Assembly: GCF_023278565.1 (NCBI RefSeq)
Contig: NC_064682.1
Span: forward strand, 1,240,001 to 1,304,000
DNA from: Colletotrichum lupini
Taxonomy: Eukaryota; Ascomycota; Sordariomycetes; Glomerellales; Glomerellaceae
Direction: 5' to 3'
DNA: 64,000 nt
Shown here: positions 26,881-38,700 of the stretch, in pieces
How positions within the stretch are numbered: position 1 is the first letter of the stretch
Layout of the letters: each line of letters opens with the position of its first letter
Notes under the pieces: generated by a model
Database searches by the model: none
The model's input: only the letters and a program-made list of their open reading frames with translations
What the model was told of the DNA's origin: nothing
Program-made: the position numbers and the translations under genes

Positions 26881-27104
26881 TATTACGAAAGGGAACTTGA
26901 GGTAGGTCGGAACGCTACTATATTAACCTAATTAACTAAAGACTTAACGTAAAGAGGGAAAAAATAGAATAGTAAGTAGAAGCTAGCGAGCTAGCCCTTT
27001 AGGCCTAGCGGTCTAGCTCGTTACGTAACTACTAAGAGCTTAGCCTCGTAGCCTAAGGCTAAGCTACGGGGCCTATAGGGGCCCTAATACTTATTACCGT
27101 AATA
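26881..27104 (-). repeat. LTR (3' LTR of the minus-strand gypsy element)
   Basis: Runs from TATTACGAAAGGG to CCGTAATA, the RIP-altered form of TGTTA...TAACA ends. It is the same length as the partner LTR at 32,984-33,207 and aligns along its whole length. It is mutated throughout. Confidence 0.92.
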
Positions 27105-28109
27105 TTACCCCCCCCTCTATACTAAAGGGCGCTATCCGTAGCGCCGAAAAATAAACCTCCTAATTACCCCTTATTCTAACGAATCTATGGCCGTAATTAC
27201 TACTATTATATTATCGTCGTCCCTTAGTAATAGCGAATTACTAACCGCGGCGGCTTTTATTTATATATCTAAGTTTTATAATAGACCTTTAGTAATTAGG
27301 TACTAATAATAGAACGTTTATAGCGCTACTAGCGCATACTTAAAGCTCTTTACGTCGTACTACGTTAGATCCGTATTATATCCTTTCTAATCCGCTTAGT
27401 ACTATAGCTTTCTCCTATATAAGCGTAACTTAACTATTTTAAAGACCTCGTACTCCGGCTCGCTATTATTATTAGTAATTAATAGTAGTAGCTCTTAGTT
27501 CTATTTAAGTAGTAAGTCGTTAGTAACCTTCCTTAGCTTACTTAGGTAGAAGACCGGGTATACCTAGCTACTTATTAATAATTCTACGACCTATATACCC
27601 CCCTATTTAGTACTAATAATAAGCTATAGGCCGGCCTATAGCTATTATAGTTTATTCGTATTAGCGGACTTCTAGTGCGAAGTATTAATAAAGACCCGGT
27701 CTCTTATTTTTAGGTCGTCCGGGTACTAGCGGTGGTTAGTATACTTTTTATATCGTACCTAAGCGACCTTTATATTATCCTTAGTAATCTCCTAGGCCTC
27801 GTATATCCCCTAAGCTATACGCTGCGCGTTAGTATAGTTTAGCTTCTTTTTTATAAAGCCGAATTAGCGGGTTCGCTTAGACTAGTTAAAAGAAAGCCGT
27901 AGCTAGCGACCGAATTCTATTTCGTATAATAATAGCCCCGTAGTCTCGCTAGGCTAAGCGGTATAAGTAAAGTTAACTACGGGTAGTATATTACTCTAAT
28001 TATCTTAGTATTAGTTAACTAATAGTCTTAACCGCTATAAGATATACTAGTTTAGTACCTCCGTCTAGCCGTCCGTCTATAAATAATTTATTATTAATAG
28101 CGAAAGCTT

Positions 28110-28560
28110 AACCCCGCAGATCTTATAGAGCTCCCCCTAGAAGTTAGAGATAAACTAGGGGCCTCGGTCCGACGTAATAGTTTTTAATAAGCTAAAGATA
28201 AGTAGTACCCGCTTATAGAACATCCGGCTCATATCTTTTACTATAATAGTCTTATAATAAGGAATAGATATCGCCCTTTTACCTAGGTAGTCTATTACTA
28301 CTTATATATTATTAAATCCTTTTTAATTAGTAAGGATAGTTATAAAGTCGGTAGAGATATACTACTATAGGTAGTTAGGTACTAGTAGTAGTCTTAGCTC
28401 CCCTAGGGGTTTATTACGCGGCTTTTATAACTAGCGGTAAGTATAGTAGTTCCGAACGTATTAATAAGTATTTATTATTAGGCCCGGCTAATAGTACCGC
28501 TATTTAATTATTTTTACGACCTTATTACGCCCCGGGTAGGCGAGGAGTTTTTACTTATAG
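28110..28560 (-). pseudogene. Gypsy integrase relic
   Basis: Minus-strand reading shows the Ty3/gypsy integrase pattern with many stops. From 28,560 downward it reads GRNKVVKIIK, YVRNYYTYR (Cys of the zinc domain changed to Tyr), then DFITILTN, VVIDYLGKRAIS and TITSDRGP. These are the usual landmarks from the HHCC domain to the catalytic core. The frame is not translatable. Confidence 0.85.
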
Positions 28561-29639
28561 ACCTTATGAATAACTATAGTACGGAGGTTCTCCTCCTCGG
28601 GTACTACGAGTTTCCTATTTATTACTAATAATCCGTTATTTTAAATAGATTAGCGCTCGCGTCCTTCGGCCGCTAGCGCTCGTATTAGCACGAGAGACGC
28701 TATAATAAGGTCCCTATTAAGCTTTAGAATCTTCTCTACTAATAAGTACCCCTATAGCTCGTCTTTTAATAAAAATAAGCTAATTATAAGCTATAGTTAG
28801 CTAACGGCGGCGCTTAGTAGCGCCCGTAGCTCCGCTACGATATTAAGAAATAATAGTCCTAGCAGTATAAGGACTTATATCTTATTAACCTCTTTTAGTA
28901 CTTACTAAGTACGGATATCTTCTATTTTCTATAAGAGGGCGTTAGCTAGTACGTTCTCTTTCCCTAAGTAGTAATAGATCTAAAAATTAAAGTTTATTAG
29001 CGTACCGGCCTAGCGGGCTTATTATAAGTTAAATAGGCGCTTAGTTATAAAAAATAATAATAGCTAATAATCTATAATAACGTCGAACTTATATTTATAG
29101 CTCACGAGCTCCGCGCGCTATTCTTCTAAGTATAATACTATTACTAATATTTCTTTATTATAAATAGTATAGTTAAGCTCTGCGCTGCTTATTGTTTTTA
29201 AATAAAAAGCTACTAAGTATTATAACCCGTTATCCTCTTATTACTATAATAGCGCCCCGGCGCATATTAAGTTAAAAATATCTATTTTTAGCCGCGTTAG
29301 TAACTCTAGCCTAAAGTAATAGAAAATAGGCGCCGACGTTAGTACTAGTTTTATAGCTTTAAAAGCCGTCTCGTAACTAGCGCTAAAGTTAAAAAGAACT
29401 CCCTTACTTATTAGCCTCGTAAGGGGCCTAGCTAGGCGGCCGTAATTCTTTATAAACCTCTTATAGAAGTTATAAAACCTAAGGAAAGACTAGATACCTT
29501 TAAGTAATATAAGTAGTTTTTAATCTCTAACTATAGAGACTTTCTCCTCGTCTAGCTATATACCTTCTATCGAAACTACGAAGCCTAAGTACTTCGTAAT
29601 AATAATACTAAATTCGTACTTCTTAATATCCGCCTATAA

Positions 29640-30130
29640 GCCTACTTTTTATAAGCGGTTTAGTACTTTAATAACGTGCTCTTAGTACTAGAGGGGGTCG
29701 TTAAAGAAGATTAGGATATTGTTTATATATATTATATAGAAGTCGTCTAAGTACTCTATTAGTATCTTATTTATATATTATTAATACGTAATAGGCCCGT
29801 TATAGAGCTTAAAAAGTACTACCTTATACTTATACGCCCCGTAGCGGGTTCTAAACGTCGTTAAGTCCTTAGAGGCTAGGTTAAGTCGGATATAGTAAAA
29901 GGCCTATTTAATATCTAGCTTAGTAAATACCTTTGCCCTACTTAGCTACGCGAGGGTCTTATTAATAAGCGGTAATAAGTAGCGGTCTTTTTTTATAACC
30001 TTATTAAGCTTACGGAAGTTAATATAAAAGTATAAGCTACTATCGTACTTCTTTATAAATAGCGTTAGTAATATAAAAGGAGCATTACCTAGCTTAATAA
30101 ATCCCTTTTATAAGTACTCTAATAAATAGG
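29640..30130 (-). pseudogene. Gypsy reverse transcriptase relic
   Basis: The minus strand reads KKGFIKLGNAPFILL, LYFYINFRKLNKV, KKDRYLLPLINKTLA, VFTKLDIK and TFRTRYGAYKYKVV, the classic RT blocks of Ty3/gypsy. Stops are interspersed. Where the catalytic YLDD should be, it reads YINN (29,718-29,729), so both active-site aspartates are lost. Confidence 0.88.
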
Positions 30131-31329
30131 CCCTTATAGCCTCTAGCTCGGGCATTAACTACTTATATAGAGGGTAGTAAGTTAGCTTCTCTCTACTACT
30201 ATTTAGGAGCTCGATTTTATAGTTACACGGCCTATGAGGTACTAGTATATTACTAATAGCCTTACTAAAGACGTCGGTCTAGGGCCGTAAATACTCTAGT
30301 AAGTTCGTTACTATAAGGTTGCGAGTAACCTAGTCGTCGTTATATAAGGGGTCTACTTCCTCTTTCTTATCCTCTATAATATAGTTAAGCTTATAGAGTA
30401 ATATAAAGCCTATTTTAACGTCGTTCTACCTTAGGTTTCTTTTAAAAGCGGGAGCGCTAATAAAAGCAATATTTATTTATACTATTACTAAGTATAGTTT
30501 CTACTACTTAGCCCTCTTTATAAGGGCGATACTAGTGCCGTTAAGGGCGCGTTCTATCTTCTTCGTATTCTTAGCCTCGTCTAATTACTATATTTAACGG
30601 GCTATTGTCTTTAGCGGGCGTAGTAATATCCTAATTAGTATACCCTTTGCCCGCTACTACTAGAGCTTTTAGTTATAGCGAGTTATATTTATTTTAAATA
30701 GGTCCTATTAGTAGTCGGCGTCGATTTAGTATTATATATCGATAACTTCTAGAGTACACAGGTCCTCGATATCCTTAATAATAGTAAAGGCCGTCTCTTA
30801 TAATAATAGGTCCTTAGGCTATATTAAATATCGGTAGCGAATATTAGGGTTTACCCCGTAGTATTCGAACTACTTCTACCCTAGGATTAGGTCGTAGCGG
30901 CCTATATTAAGCTAAAAAAGGGGTACCTTTAAAAGGACCCGTCGATTAATATATAAGTTAGCGGTTTATATTATACTAATATCGTTTAATCGCTCTTTAT
31001 TAAATCTAGTAGTAGGGATTAGGCGTTATAATTTATAAAATAGGGCTATATAGAACCGTTATAATAGAGGGGTTACGTAGTTATTTATAAATCCATACCT
31101 ATTAGCTCCCGTATTAAGTAAAGCTCTTAGGCGAATTCTATATTTATTAAATACTAATATAAGCTCTATCTTAAGGGGCTAGCCCCCTACGAGATCCTAT
31201 AGGTTTACTAAATTAATCGCTAATCTTTTATCCTTTTTATACGTATCCCCTAGCTAAGAGTTTACTTTTACTAGGGGTTCTAGTTTTCTAAACCTAACTC
31301 TATCTTAGTAGGGCCCTCGGTAGCGTTAA

Positions 31330-31420
31330 TAGCGGCTATAATAGTTTTTAGCTTCTTAGGGCAGTCCTTAGAGATATATTTAGTATTATTATAAATAACG
31401 TAAGCGTTACTATCCTTAAG
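31330..31420 (-). pseudogene. Gypsy Gag zinc-knuckle relic
   Basis: The minus strand reads YVIYNNTKYISKDCPKK. This fits a CCHC knuckle (CxxCxxxGHxxxxC) in which the first two Cys and the His have become Tyr, while the last Cys survives. The position upstream of RT on the minus strand fits Gag. Confidence 0.6.
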
Positions 31421-32983
31421 CTTTTAATATAGGGCTTTAGGGATCGTCTTATAAGTAGAGGTACGACCTCGGTCCTATCTAGTACTATTAGTACCTCTAT
31501 TATTTCTATTACTTTTATTATTTTTACCCGAGGTCTAGCGAGTCTAGCTAGAAGCCTTAACCGGGCGGTCTTTTATAAAAGGGGGCTATATTACGTTAGC
31601 TAGCTAAGCGACGTACTTAGTATACTTCTAAAAAGTAGCCGTATTGTCTAAGTACTTTAATATAGCCTAATTACGAAAATATATAGGCAGCTTATTATAA
31701 AAACGGCGCTTTTACTAAGACTCTAAAAGCTTATTAATATACGCAAGCTTAGCGAACGTAAAGCGCTTTTAATAAACGTTTTTAAGTATAATTGCGAGTG
31801 CGTCTAGCTTATAATTAGTATCGTTTATAACGGTCGGGCTAGTATAAGCCGACTTAAGCTTATAAAGTAGTTACTCGGCTATAGTAATCTTATTAAAAGT
31901 TAGTATTAGGTATATAAACTCCGTAATACTACCTCTAATTTTATTAATAATATACTTTAGGTAGTACCTATCCGTATTATAATTAGTATTTTTTAAGCGC
32001 TTTATAATACGCTAGAGCTAGTAGTCGAACTTAAGGTTAGTATTATTACTTATAAAGATAGGTATATTAAGTATTTTTTAAGAGCCGTAGGTAACGGGAT
32101 AGGACGAGGCTAAAATAGTCTTATAGCTGCCCTACGTCTCTAAATATACTAGCTATTACTTTAGTACGCTAAAAATAGTAATATCCTAAATAGAGCTAGC
32201 TTAGGAACCGTTCTCTAATTACTCTAATTTTTTAGCTATAGCCGTATTATTAATATAGGCTTAGGTAAGGGCTTTTTTTATAATACGGAGCTTTATAGCG
32301 GTAGTATATATAAAGTTAAGGTTCTTACGGGTTATTACGTATAGGCGCTTAGTATTATTACTTAGCTAGCTAATAATAAAAGCTAGGACCTACTCTAATT
32401 AATACTAAGTAATGCGTATTTTTAGCTATTATTCGATCTACTTAAGTAGGGTCTTTTTATCGTCTTTAAAGTATAGCTCTTAAATAAGGTCGAGGTCAAT
32501 ATACTACTTAATATTCTTCTTAAAAAGGATATCGTTACGGATATAAATAAGCAAAGTAAGCTAATTAGCTACGTTATTAAAATACGCTAAGCAATCGGCC
32601 TAAGTAGTAGAGAGTAAAAAGCGCTTTACTAGCTAATTAAATAGCGCGACCTTAGGGTCGATAACTAAGAGCTTAGCGCCTTTATTAGGGCCTATAACGC
32701 TCTATTAGGACTCGTAAAAGCGGCGACTTTACTAAAAGCCGTTAGTATAAAAGGAAACCTAGCCTCCCTAGCTATATCCTCTAACTATTACGTTTAGTAA
32801 AAGGGGTATATATTTAAGGGGTATCGATTACGCTACTTATGCGCGATTAATTTAGTTAGCTATTGCTCGGCTCTCTTATACGCTTTTTTAATAGGGGTAG
32901 CTAGTTAGTATAATAAGTAGTTAATTAATTAAGATATTATCGTTCCGTTTCTAGAGAATAGTTAATTAAGTAACGTTAAGTAG

Positions 32984-33207
32984 TATTATAAAAGGGAACT
33001 TAAAGTAAGTCAGAACGCTACTATATTAACCTAATTAACTAAAGACTTAATATAAAGAGGGAAAAAACAGAATAGTAAGTAAAAGCTAGCGAGCTAGCCC
33101 TTTAGGCCTAGCGGTCTAGCTCGTTACGTAACTATTAGGAGCTTAGCCTCGCAGCCTGAGGCTGAGCCACGGGGCCCACAGGGGCCCTGATGCCCACTGC
33201 CATAACA
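32984..33207 (-). repeat. LTR (5' LTR of the minus-strand gypsy element), partly spared by RIP
   Basis: Matches the other LTR over 224 bp. The outer ~60 bases (about 33,148-33,207) keep CpA and TpG sites (GCAGCCTGAGGCTGAGCCAC, ending CATAACA), while the other LTR has TpA at nearly all of them. RIP therefore stopped inside this LTR. Confidence 0.92.
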
Positions 33208-33960
33208 ATTATTACTTAATTATTATACTTTTTAGAAGTGAGCTATATTATATATACTTTTATAATTTATATTTTATTAATATTTTTTTTAATAGCTTCG
33301 ACTTTTAGCTACGAGAGGGATAACCGTACTTAATAAGGTTAATTACTTAACTAAAGTTCGTTTATTTTCTTTACTTTATATTTTAGAGCTAAGCTAATCT
33401 CTAGGTATATTATTTAGAATCTTATATTTTTATATCGTATTAATAGTTCGTCTCTCGGTCCTTATTTACCCTAATATAATACTAATTCTTTTTATTTTAG
33501 GGCGCTCTTACTTAGTATAAGTTTATTTTATAAGGTACGTTTATTTTTTTAAACTAAGTTTAATATTTTATTTACTTACTTCTCTATAGATTCTCTTATT
33601 TATTATATTTTATTAATTCTTTTTATATTTCTTGCTATAGGTATATTACGCCCTCTCTTATTACATCTGTATTACGTCTATATTATATTTAATATATTAA
33701 AATCTGGGGCATGCCGTAGTTTTGGTAGGCGTGTATTAAGCTCGAGATATTTATTTAATAAAAATAATATAATAAGGGTAAGGTAAGTAGTAGTAGCTAC
33801 GTAGTAATATAATTTATAAAGCTACTAAATAAATAGAAATTAATTTAGATTTATATTTCTAATATAGTTTAAATAAATATTAGTAATATGTACTATACTT
33901 TTTTTAGTTATAGAGTATATTTTAATTAGACCCGTGAGGTAATAGAGTAGAGCGTTTATT

Positions 33961-34028
33961 AAATAAGAACCTCTATTAAATAAGAACCTCTATTAGATAA
34001 GAACCTCTATTAGATAAGAACCTTTACT
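33961..34028 (+). repeat. 17-bp tandem repeat, four copies
   Basis: Unit AAATAAGAACCTCTATT, repeated head to tail four times. The third and fourth copies begin AGATAAG, and the last is also altered at its end (CCTTTACT). It lies in the RIP island between the gypsy element and the right island edge, and may be the sub-terminal array of a transposon. Confidence 0.85.
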
Positions 34029-34555
34029 AGCGCTACGCACTTAATTAGAAAATACCGTCTATTATAGTAATATTAAAGTATTATACTGGATACTTAATTA
34101 AATATATTCTTTATTAATAAAGTATTAGAGTATTATACGTATTACTTAATTAAAATATATTACCTATTTTATTAATCTATATAGTCTATTTTAATTATAA
34201 TATTTGTCCCTTTAGTATTGCGCACGCCGCCCTCGTAATTATTAAACTAGGCCGACTTATATTAATTATTTATTTTATTAAAACGGTATTTCGGCTTAAT
34301 AATTGCGGCTAAATACTTAATATATTAGCTATATTATAATTAATATATAAATATATATAATATACTTTTAATAAAAGTATCTAAGTTATACTATATAGGT
34401 CTTTATACCTAACTATATACTACTTTAATATATAAAATTAAATAAACGAAGTTTAATAGAGTAACGTTTAGATATTAAATTAGGATAATATTAACCTGCA
34501 CTGTGACTAGGTATTATAAATATCGGAGGGTAATATTAAGCTAGTATAGTGAACG

Positions 34556-34594
34556 ACCTCTGCCGTGCGCATCCCCCCCCCTCCCGCATAGGTA
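34556..34594 (-). repeat. Right inverted repeat at the RIP-island edge
   Basis: On the minus strand it reads TACCTATGC, GGGA plus nine G, a 9-nt spacer, then GCAGAGGT. It is the inverted partner of 15,647-15,682, with the G tract identical. RIP-type sequence lies only on its inner side. Confidence 0.5.
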
Positions 34595-35755
34595 CTCAAT
34601 CGGATAGTCACGTGAAGCCATCACTACATTTTCCTCGAGTCTGGCGCGGTAAAAGCTACCTACCGGCACCTTACGACTCGACTTGAGCATCCACGGACAA
34701 AGCAACCTCACCAACTCATCACGTCAAATCTGTCAATCGACAAAGGAGCCCACCGGCTTGCGGTAGGGAAAACAGCATCCATACATACTTCGTTCCCCGG
34801 GCGCGGCGCATCGACATCATCGTTTCCCATCAACGGGGGGCCACCTGTCTCACTAGCGCGAACGAACCTCCCCCGGCATCCCTGTCGCGTTCCGGCTGAT
34901 TTGCGCCCATTTGCCAGCGGCGGCCCCAAGGTCACCAGCTCACGGTCCCAAGTCCCCCAACCTGAGGTACGGATAAGTCTCCAAGCAACAGCAGGTCGAG
35001 TGGTCGAACTCGACTTTTGGACCTAGCCGCGTCTCCAGCTTGACCTCTTACCACCACCTTGCAGACTGCAGTGATCAAGGGTGAACCACCTTGTCACCTT
35101 GACCTTGATCTCGACCTCTCTCTTGAGTCTTCCCCCCATCCCCGAAGGAGACAAGACAAGACACCACCATCTCCTCAACCCACCCACACCAACAAGAACC
35201 GGGACCCTGTCGCCAGTCCACCATCACCTCCACCTGGACCTTCACACCCCTGGCCCCCGAGGTACTGCAAAAAAAAGAGGCGAGGGCCAAGGAAAAGAAA
35301 GAGAGGGAAAAAACGAGAGTGAGCACAGGCACAAGCTGTTCAATGCCAGCAGCCGGCCAGCCCAGCTCCACCGAAACAGGATCCGACCAGGGGAATCCAA
35401 AATCATTCTGCGTCCGTGTAACACAACAGTGTGTCGCGATCTTCCTCTGTTCCTCGACCCTTCCCTCCTACTTCCCTACCTTGCTTCACACCTCACCTCA
35501 CCTTGCCTCTCACCCTCAACCTTACCCTCCCACAACACCACACTCTCGGTTCTTCAACCGTCGCCTTGTCGAACCCTCACCACCGCGACCAGCACCGAAC
35601 GATACCTTTACCTATCGAGCGATCCTCTTCGGCACCCGCACACGAGTCTGCTTTTGCGATAGCATCCACTGCACCCTAGTCGCCGTCGCGCTGACGCACC
35701 CTCCGACACCTATGTGCAATCCACCCTGTGGGCTTTGAGCTAAAAACTCGGCGCG
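34595..35755 (+). promoter_or_regulatory. Promoter and long 5' leader of rxt3
   Basis: From the island edge to the rxt3 ATG the sequence is GC-normal and becomes pyrimidine-rich, with CT/CCT runs from about 35,430 to 35,600, as is common near fungal transcription starts. Several short upstream frames exist here (for example plus 35,081-35,662 and 35,319-35,738), but they look like chance reading of CT-rich leader. The promoter lies only about 1 kb from silenced repeat DNA. Confidence 0.5.
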
Positions 35756-38700
35756 ATGGATCCAAGACAGCCGCCACAGCTGCCCTTCTCGCGCAACGCT
35801 GCTTCGCAGTACAGCCGCTCACCTTTTCCTCCATCGTCGAACACGACCGCGACATCAACACCGAACCAGTCGCCATTCCCACCCGTCTCCCATCCGCCTG
35901 CGAATAATCCTCCATATGCCGAGCATCAGCGGCGCTCCTCAGAAAATCCATACTACTCATCGGGCCCGAGATCGTTCCCACAAGAGCCCAGCTCGGGTCC
36001 TCCTCCTTCGGGCCACTCTCGACACCCGAGTGCATCCTCATTACCTGGTGGCCCGCCGATGAATCGTAATATGCCTCCTCCTGGCTCTCCTCCCCAGCCC
36101 GGGAACCCACCTCCTCCGGGATCGCATCAGATGGGACACTATGGCTTGCCTGTGCCAAGAGCTCCGCCTTTGAATGTTGGTCATCCAACTTCATTTCCGG
36201 GGGGCCGCGAGCTACCCTCGCTACACTCAATACAAAGAACGGGAAGCACCGGTAGTTCAATGTCAATATCCTCCATGCTGGGCGGTCCTCCGGCGGCGCA
36301 AAGAGAGTCGCAGCCACCGCCTTCGCATTTTCCTGCGCCTGCGACCTCGGCGCCTTCTGGGCCGACGTTCGCGCCGACGATGCAGGCTTCCCCGAGAATG
36401 CACTCTGCATCTTCCGACTACCAGCCTTTCAGAAGACCTCAGACACCAGACCATCAGCGCCCGTATGATCCGAGAGGCAGCGCTGCTGCATCACCACAGG
36501 GTACTTATTCGACCACGCCCGAGATGCAGCGGTACGGCACACCCCAGCAGAGCTACCACCAGCGCGGACCTTCAGCTCAAGATGGTAGAGAATCGAGCCG
36601 AATGCCTCAAGGCCCTCCGCCGAGGCCTACGAGCCAGCCAAAGTCGTTCCAGAACATGCCGCCGAGGTCTGCTGATATGGGTCGAAATAACGGACCGGAA
36701 GAGATGTATCCGAGGCGAGAGGAGATATCCAGAGGCTCAATGGAGTACAATCCTGAAAGACCCGGTCTGAAGCCCATGACCTTTGATGACCGTTACCGCG
36801 CAGAAAGAGATCGCCGGGATGAGATCGAGTTCAGGGAAAGGGAGCAGGCGAGGGAAAGAGAGCGCAGAGACAGAGCATATTCGGGAGGCGACGGCGGTCG
36901 AGGACCTCCTGTACACCAGGGCGAATATCGGCCCCAGGAAGTTCAAAGAGGCCAGCCTCCGCCATTTACCCGGCCCCCGGAGCAGCAACGTGAACAAGGC
37001 CCTTGGCCGCCAAGACAGCAGCCGCCTTTTGATCAGTCTAGAGTACCGTACGATCCCGCTGGATTACACCCAAGGCATCACGAATACCCTCCGACCTCTG
37101 CGCCTGGCTACCCACCTCAAGGTCAGGGTCATCCCGCTCCAGCTCCTCAGTTCCAGCAACAGCCGCCTCCCAACGATCGGTATCCTCCCAATCATGCTCA
37201 GCAGCCCCCTCCAGGCCAGCCCGGGCCACCAGGGCAGCCCGGCCAGCCCGGTCAGCCGCACCTGCAGCTACAACAACCACCACAGCAGCAGCAGCCTTTT
37301 GACTCTCCCGAGCGACGGATAAATCACTTACACCCCCAAGGGCAACCGCCTCCGCCGCATCGCCGTCCGGCCGAGGAAGGCCCGCCGCCTCCATCAGTCG
37401 CATACAGCACACCTCATGGCCCGCCAATGTACGATTCGCCTCGCAACCGACCTGCGGAAGAGCATCCAAACAATAATCAAAGAAACTTGTTGGCGGTCCA
37501 GGAAATTAATCGGAAAGGCCGAGTGTCGCCGCTGCCTCAGGCTGTCCAAGGAGCACAATCACGACAGCCAGGACCACCAGGGCAGCTCAGCATAAAGAGC
37601 GAGTTTGGTAAGATGTTCTCCGGGATAGGAAGCGGAGTCACCCTTACTGGCAGCCCTGTCAACACCGTGACTCCATCGCCATACACAAACGCGAGTCTTG
37701 CAAGACGCGACGAAACAGACGGCCCAGCGCACGAGTCTGGACCAGACACAGCAGCGCCCAAACCCAAGGGCAGGCGGAGAAAGTTGAAGGAAGATGAGAC
37801 CAAGGGTGACGAGGACAGCACGGGACGACTGACGCCTGTTGGTCGAGCAAAGCGCCCGAAGACTCATCAACACCACCACCATCAGTACGTCCCGGTTCCC
37901 TCTGGTCTTTCTACAACGACTAACGACGACAGCCATCATCACCATCACCACCATGGTCATCATGCTGTCGATCACGCCAATGCCCCCACCCCTACTCCCA
38001 GTGGCGGCACGCCTTTCAAGAACGTAAAGGGAAACACTCCCATCCCATCTCCGACAGGACTGGCGAAGGATCTGCCGGCTGCTCACCACCATCATGTTCC
38101 TCGACCAGCGCATCAGCATACACACGTTAAGGAGACGCCCGCCAAGCAGGCCGTGCAGAGCCCGACGAATGTTCTTCCTCCCAAGCCGAAGACAATTGTA
38201 ACCTCCAAGGCTGTGGTCGAGTCGGTTGCTCACTTGCCGCGAACCCATCTGGGCGATGTACTCTATGAACCCAAGCTCAGCCCCGCGAGACAATTGCCAA
38301 ATGTTCCATCCGGCCGCGGATTTTCCTCGACGCCTATGCCACTTCCTTGGAATGTCATCAAGGACAAGGAGAACTGCACACTGACGGTGAAGGTACCCAA
38401 GGTGCACCTGACTTCAGCGGCAAGAGAAGAGATCACGGCTCGCAGGGCATTATGGGGCACAGACGTGTACACGGACGACTCGGATGTCGTTGCTGCCTGC
38501 ATTCACGGCGGATGGATTCGGGGTGAATGGGCTGATGATGTGGACGTGGCAATGTTGGACCTCGATCGCGGTATCAATGCCCCCGAAAAAGAAGTTCCGG
38601 CAACGAAAAGACGCAGCAAGGAAAAGGAGAAGGAGGAGAAGGCCCGGTTGGAGGCCAATTCAGCCACATATCTCGAAAAGCCGCCCAGGACAGGCCCTGT

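Larger units (their letters stand above)
26881..33207 (-). mobile_element. Ty3/gypsy LTR retrotransposon, full length but RIP-inactivated
   Basis: A 6,327-bp element with two 224-bp LTRs and an exact 5-bp target duplication ATTAT (26,876-26,880 and 33,208-33,212). Orientation is minus: next to the 27,104 end the minus strand shows a purine tract (GAGGGGGGGG) where the plus-strand primer should be. The relics read gag, then RT, then integrase from 33 kb toward 27 kb, the Ty3/gypsy order. All frames are broken by stops, many at TAA/TAG where RIP would change CAA, CAG or TGG. The element is inactive. Its insertion into AT-rich DNA suggests it nested into an older repeat. Confidence 0.92.
15683..34555. 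other. RIP-saturated AT-rich island of about 19 kb
   Basis: Strongly AT-rich DNA in which CpA and TpG are almost absent while CpG, CpC and CpT remain. That is the footprint of repeat-induced point mutation (CpA to TpA on both strands). No frame of 60 codons is open. It consists of inactivated repeats: a 512-bp repeat, a Ty3/gypsy element and unclassified relics. No functional gene is visible inside. Confidence 0.93.

Noticed and set aside
15703..34505. CACAGTG as a further part of the island inverted repeats
   Set aside because: It occurs on both sides but at different distances from the G tract (49 and 80 nt), so it may be chance.
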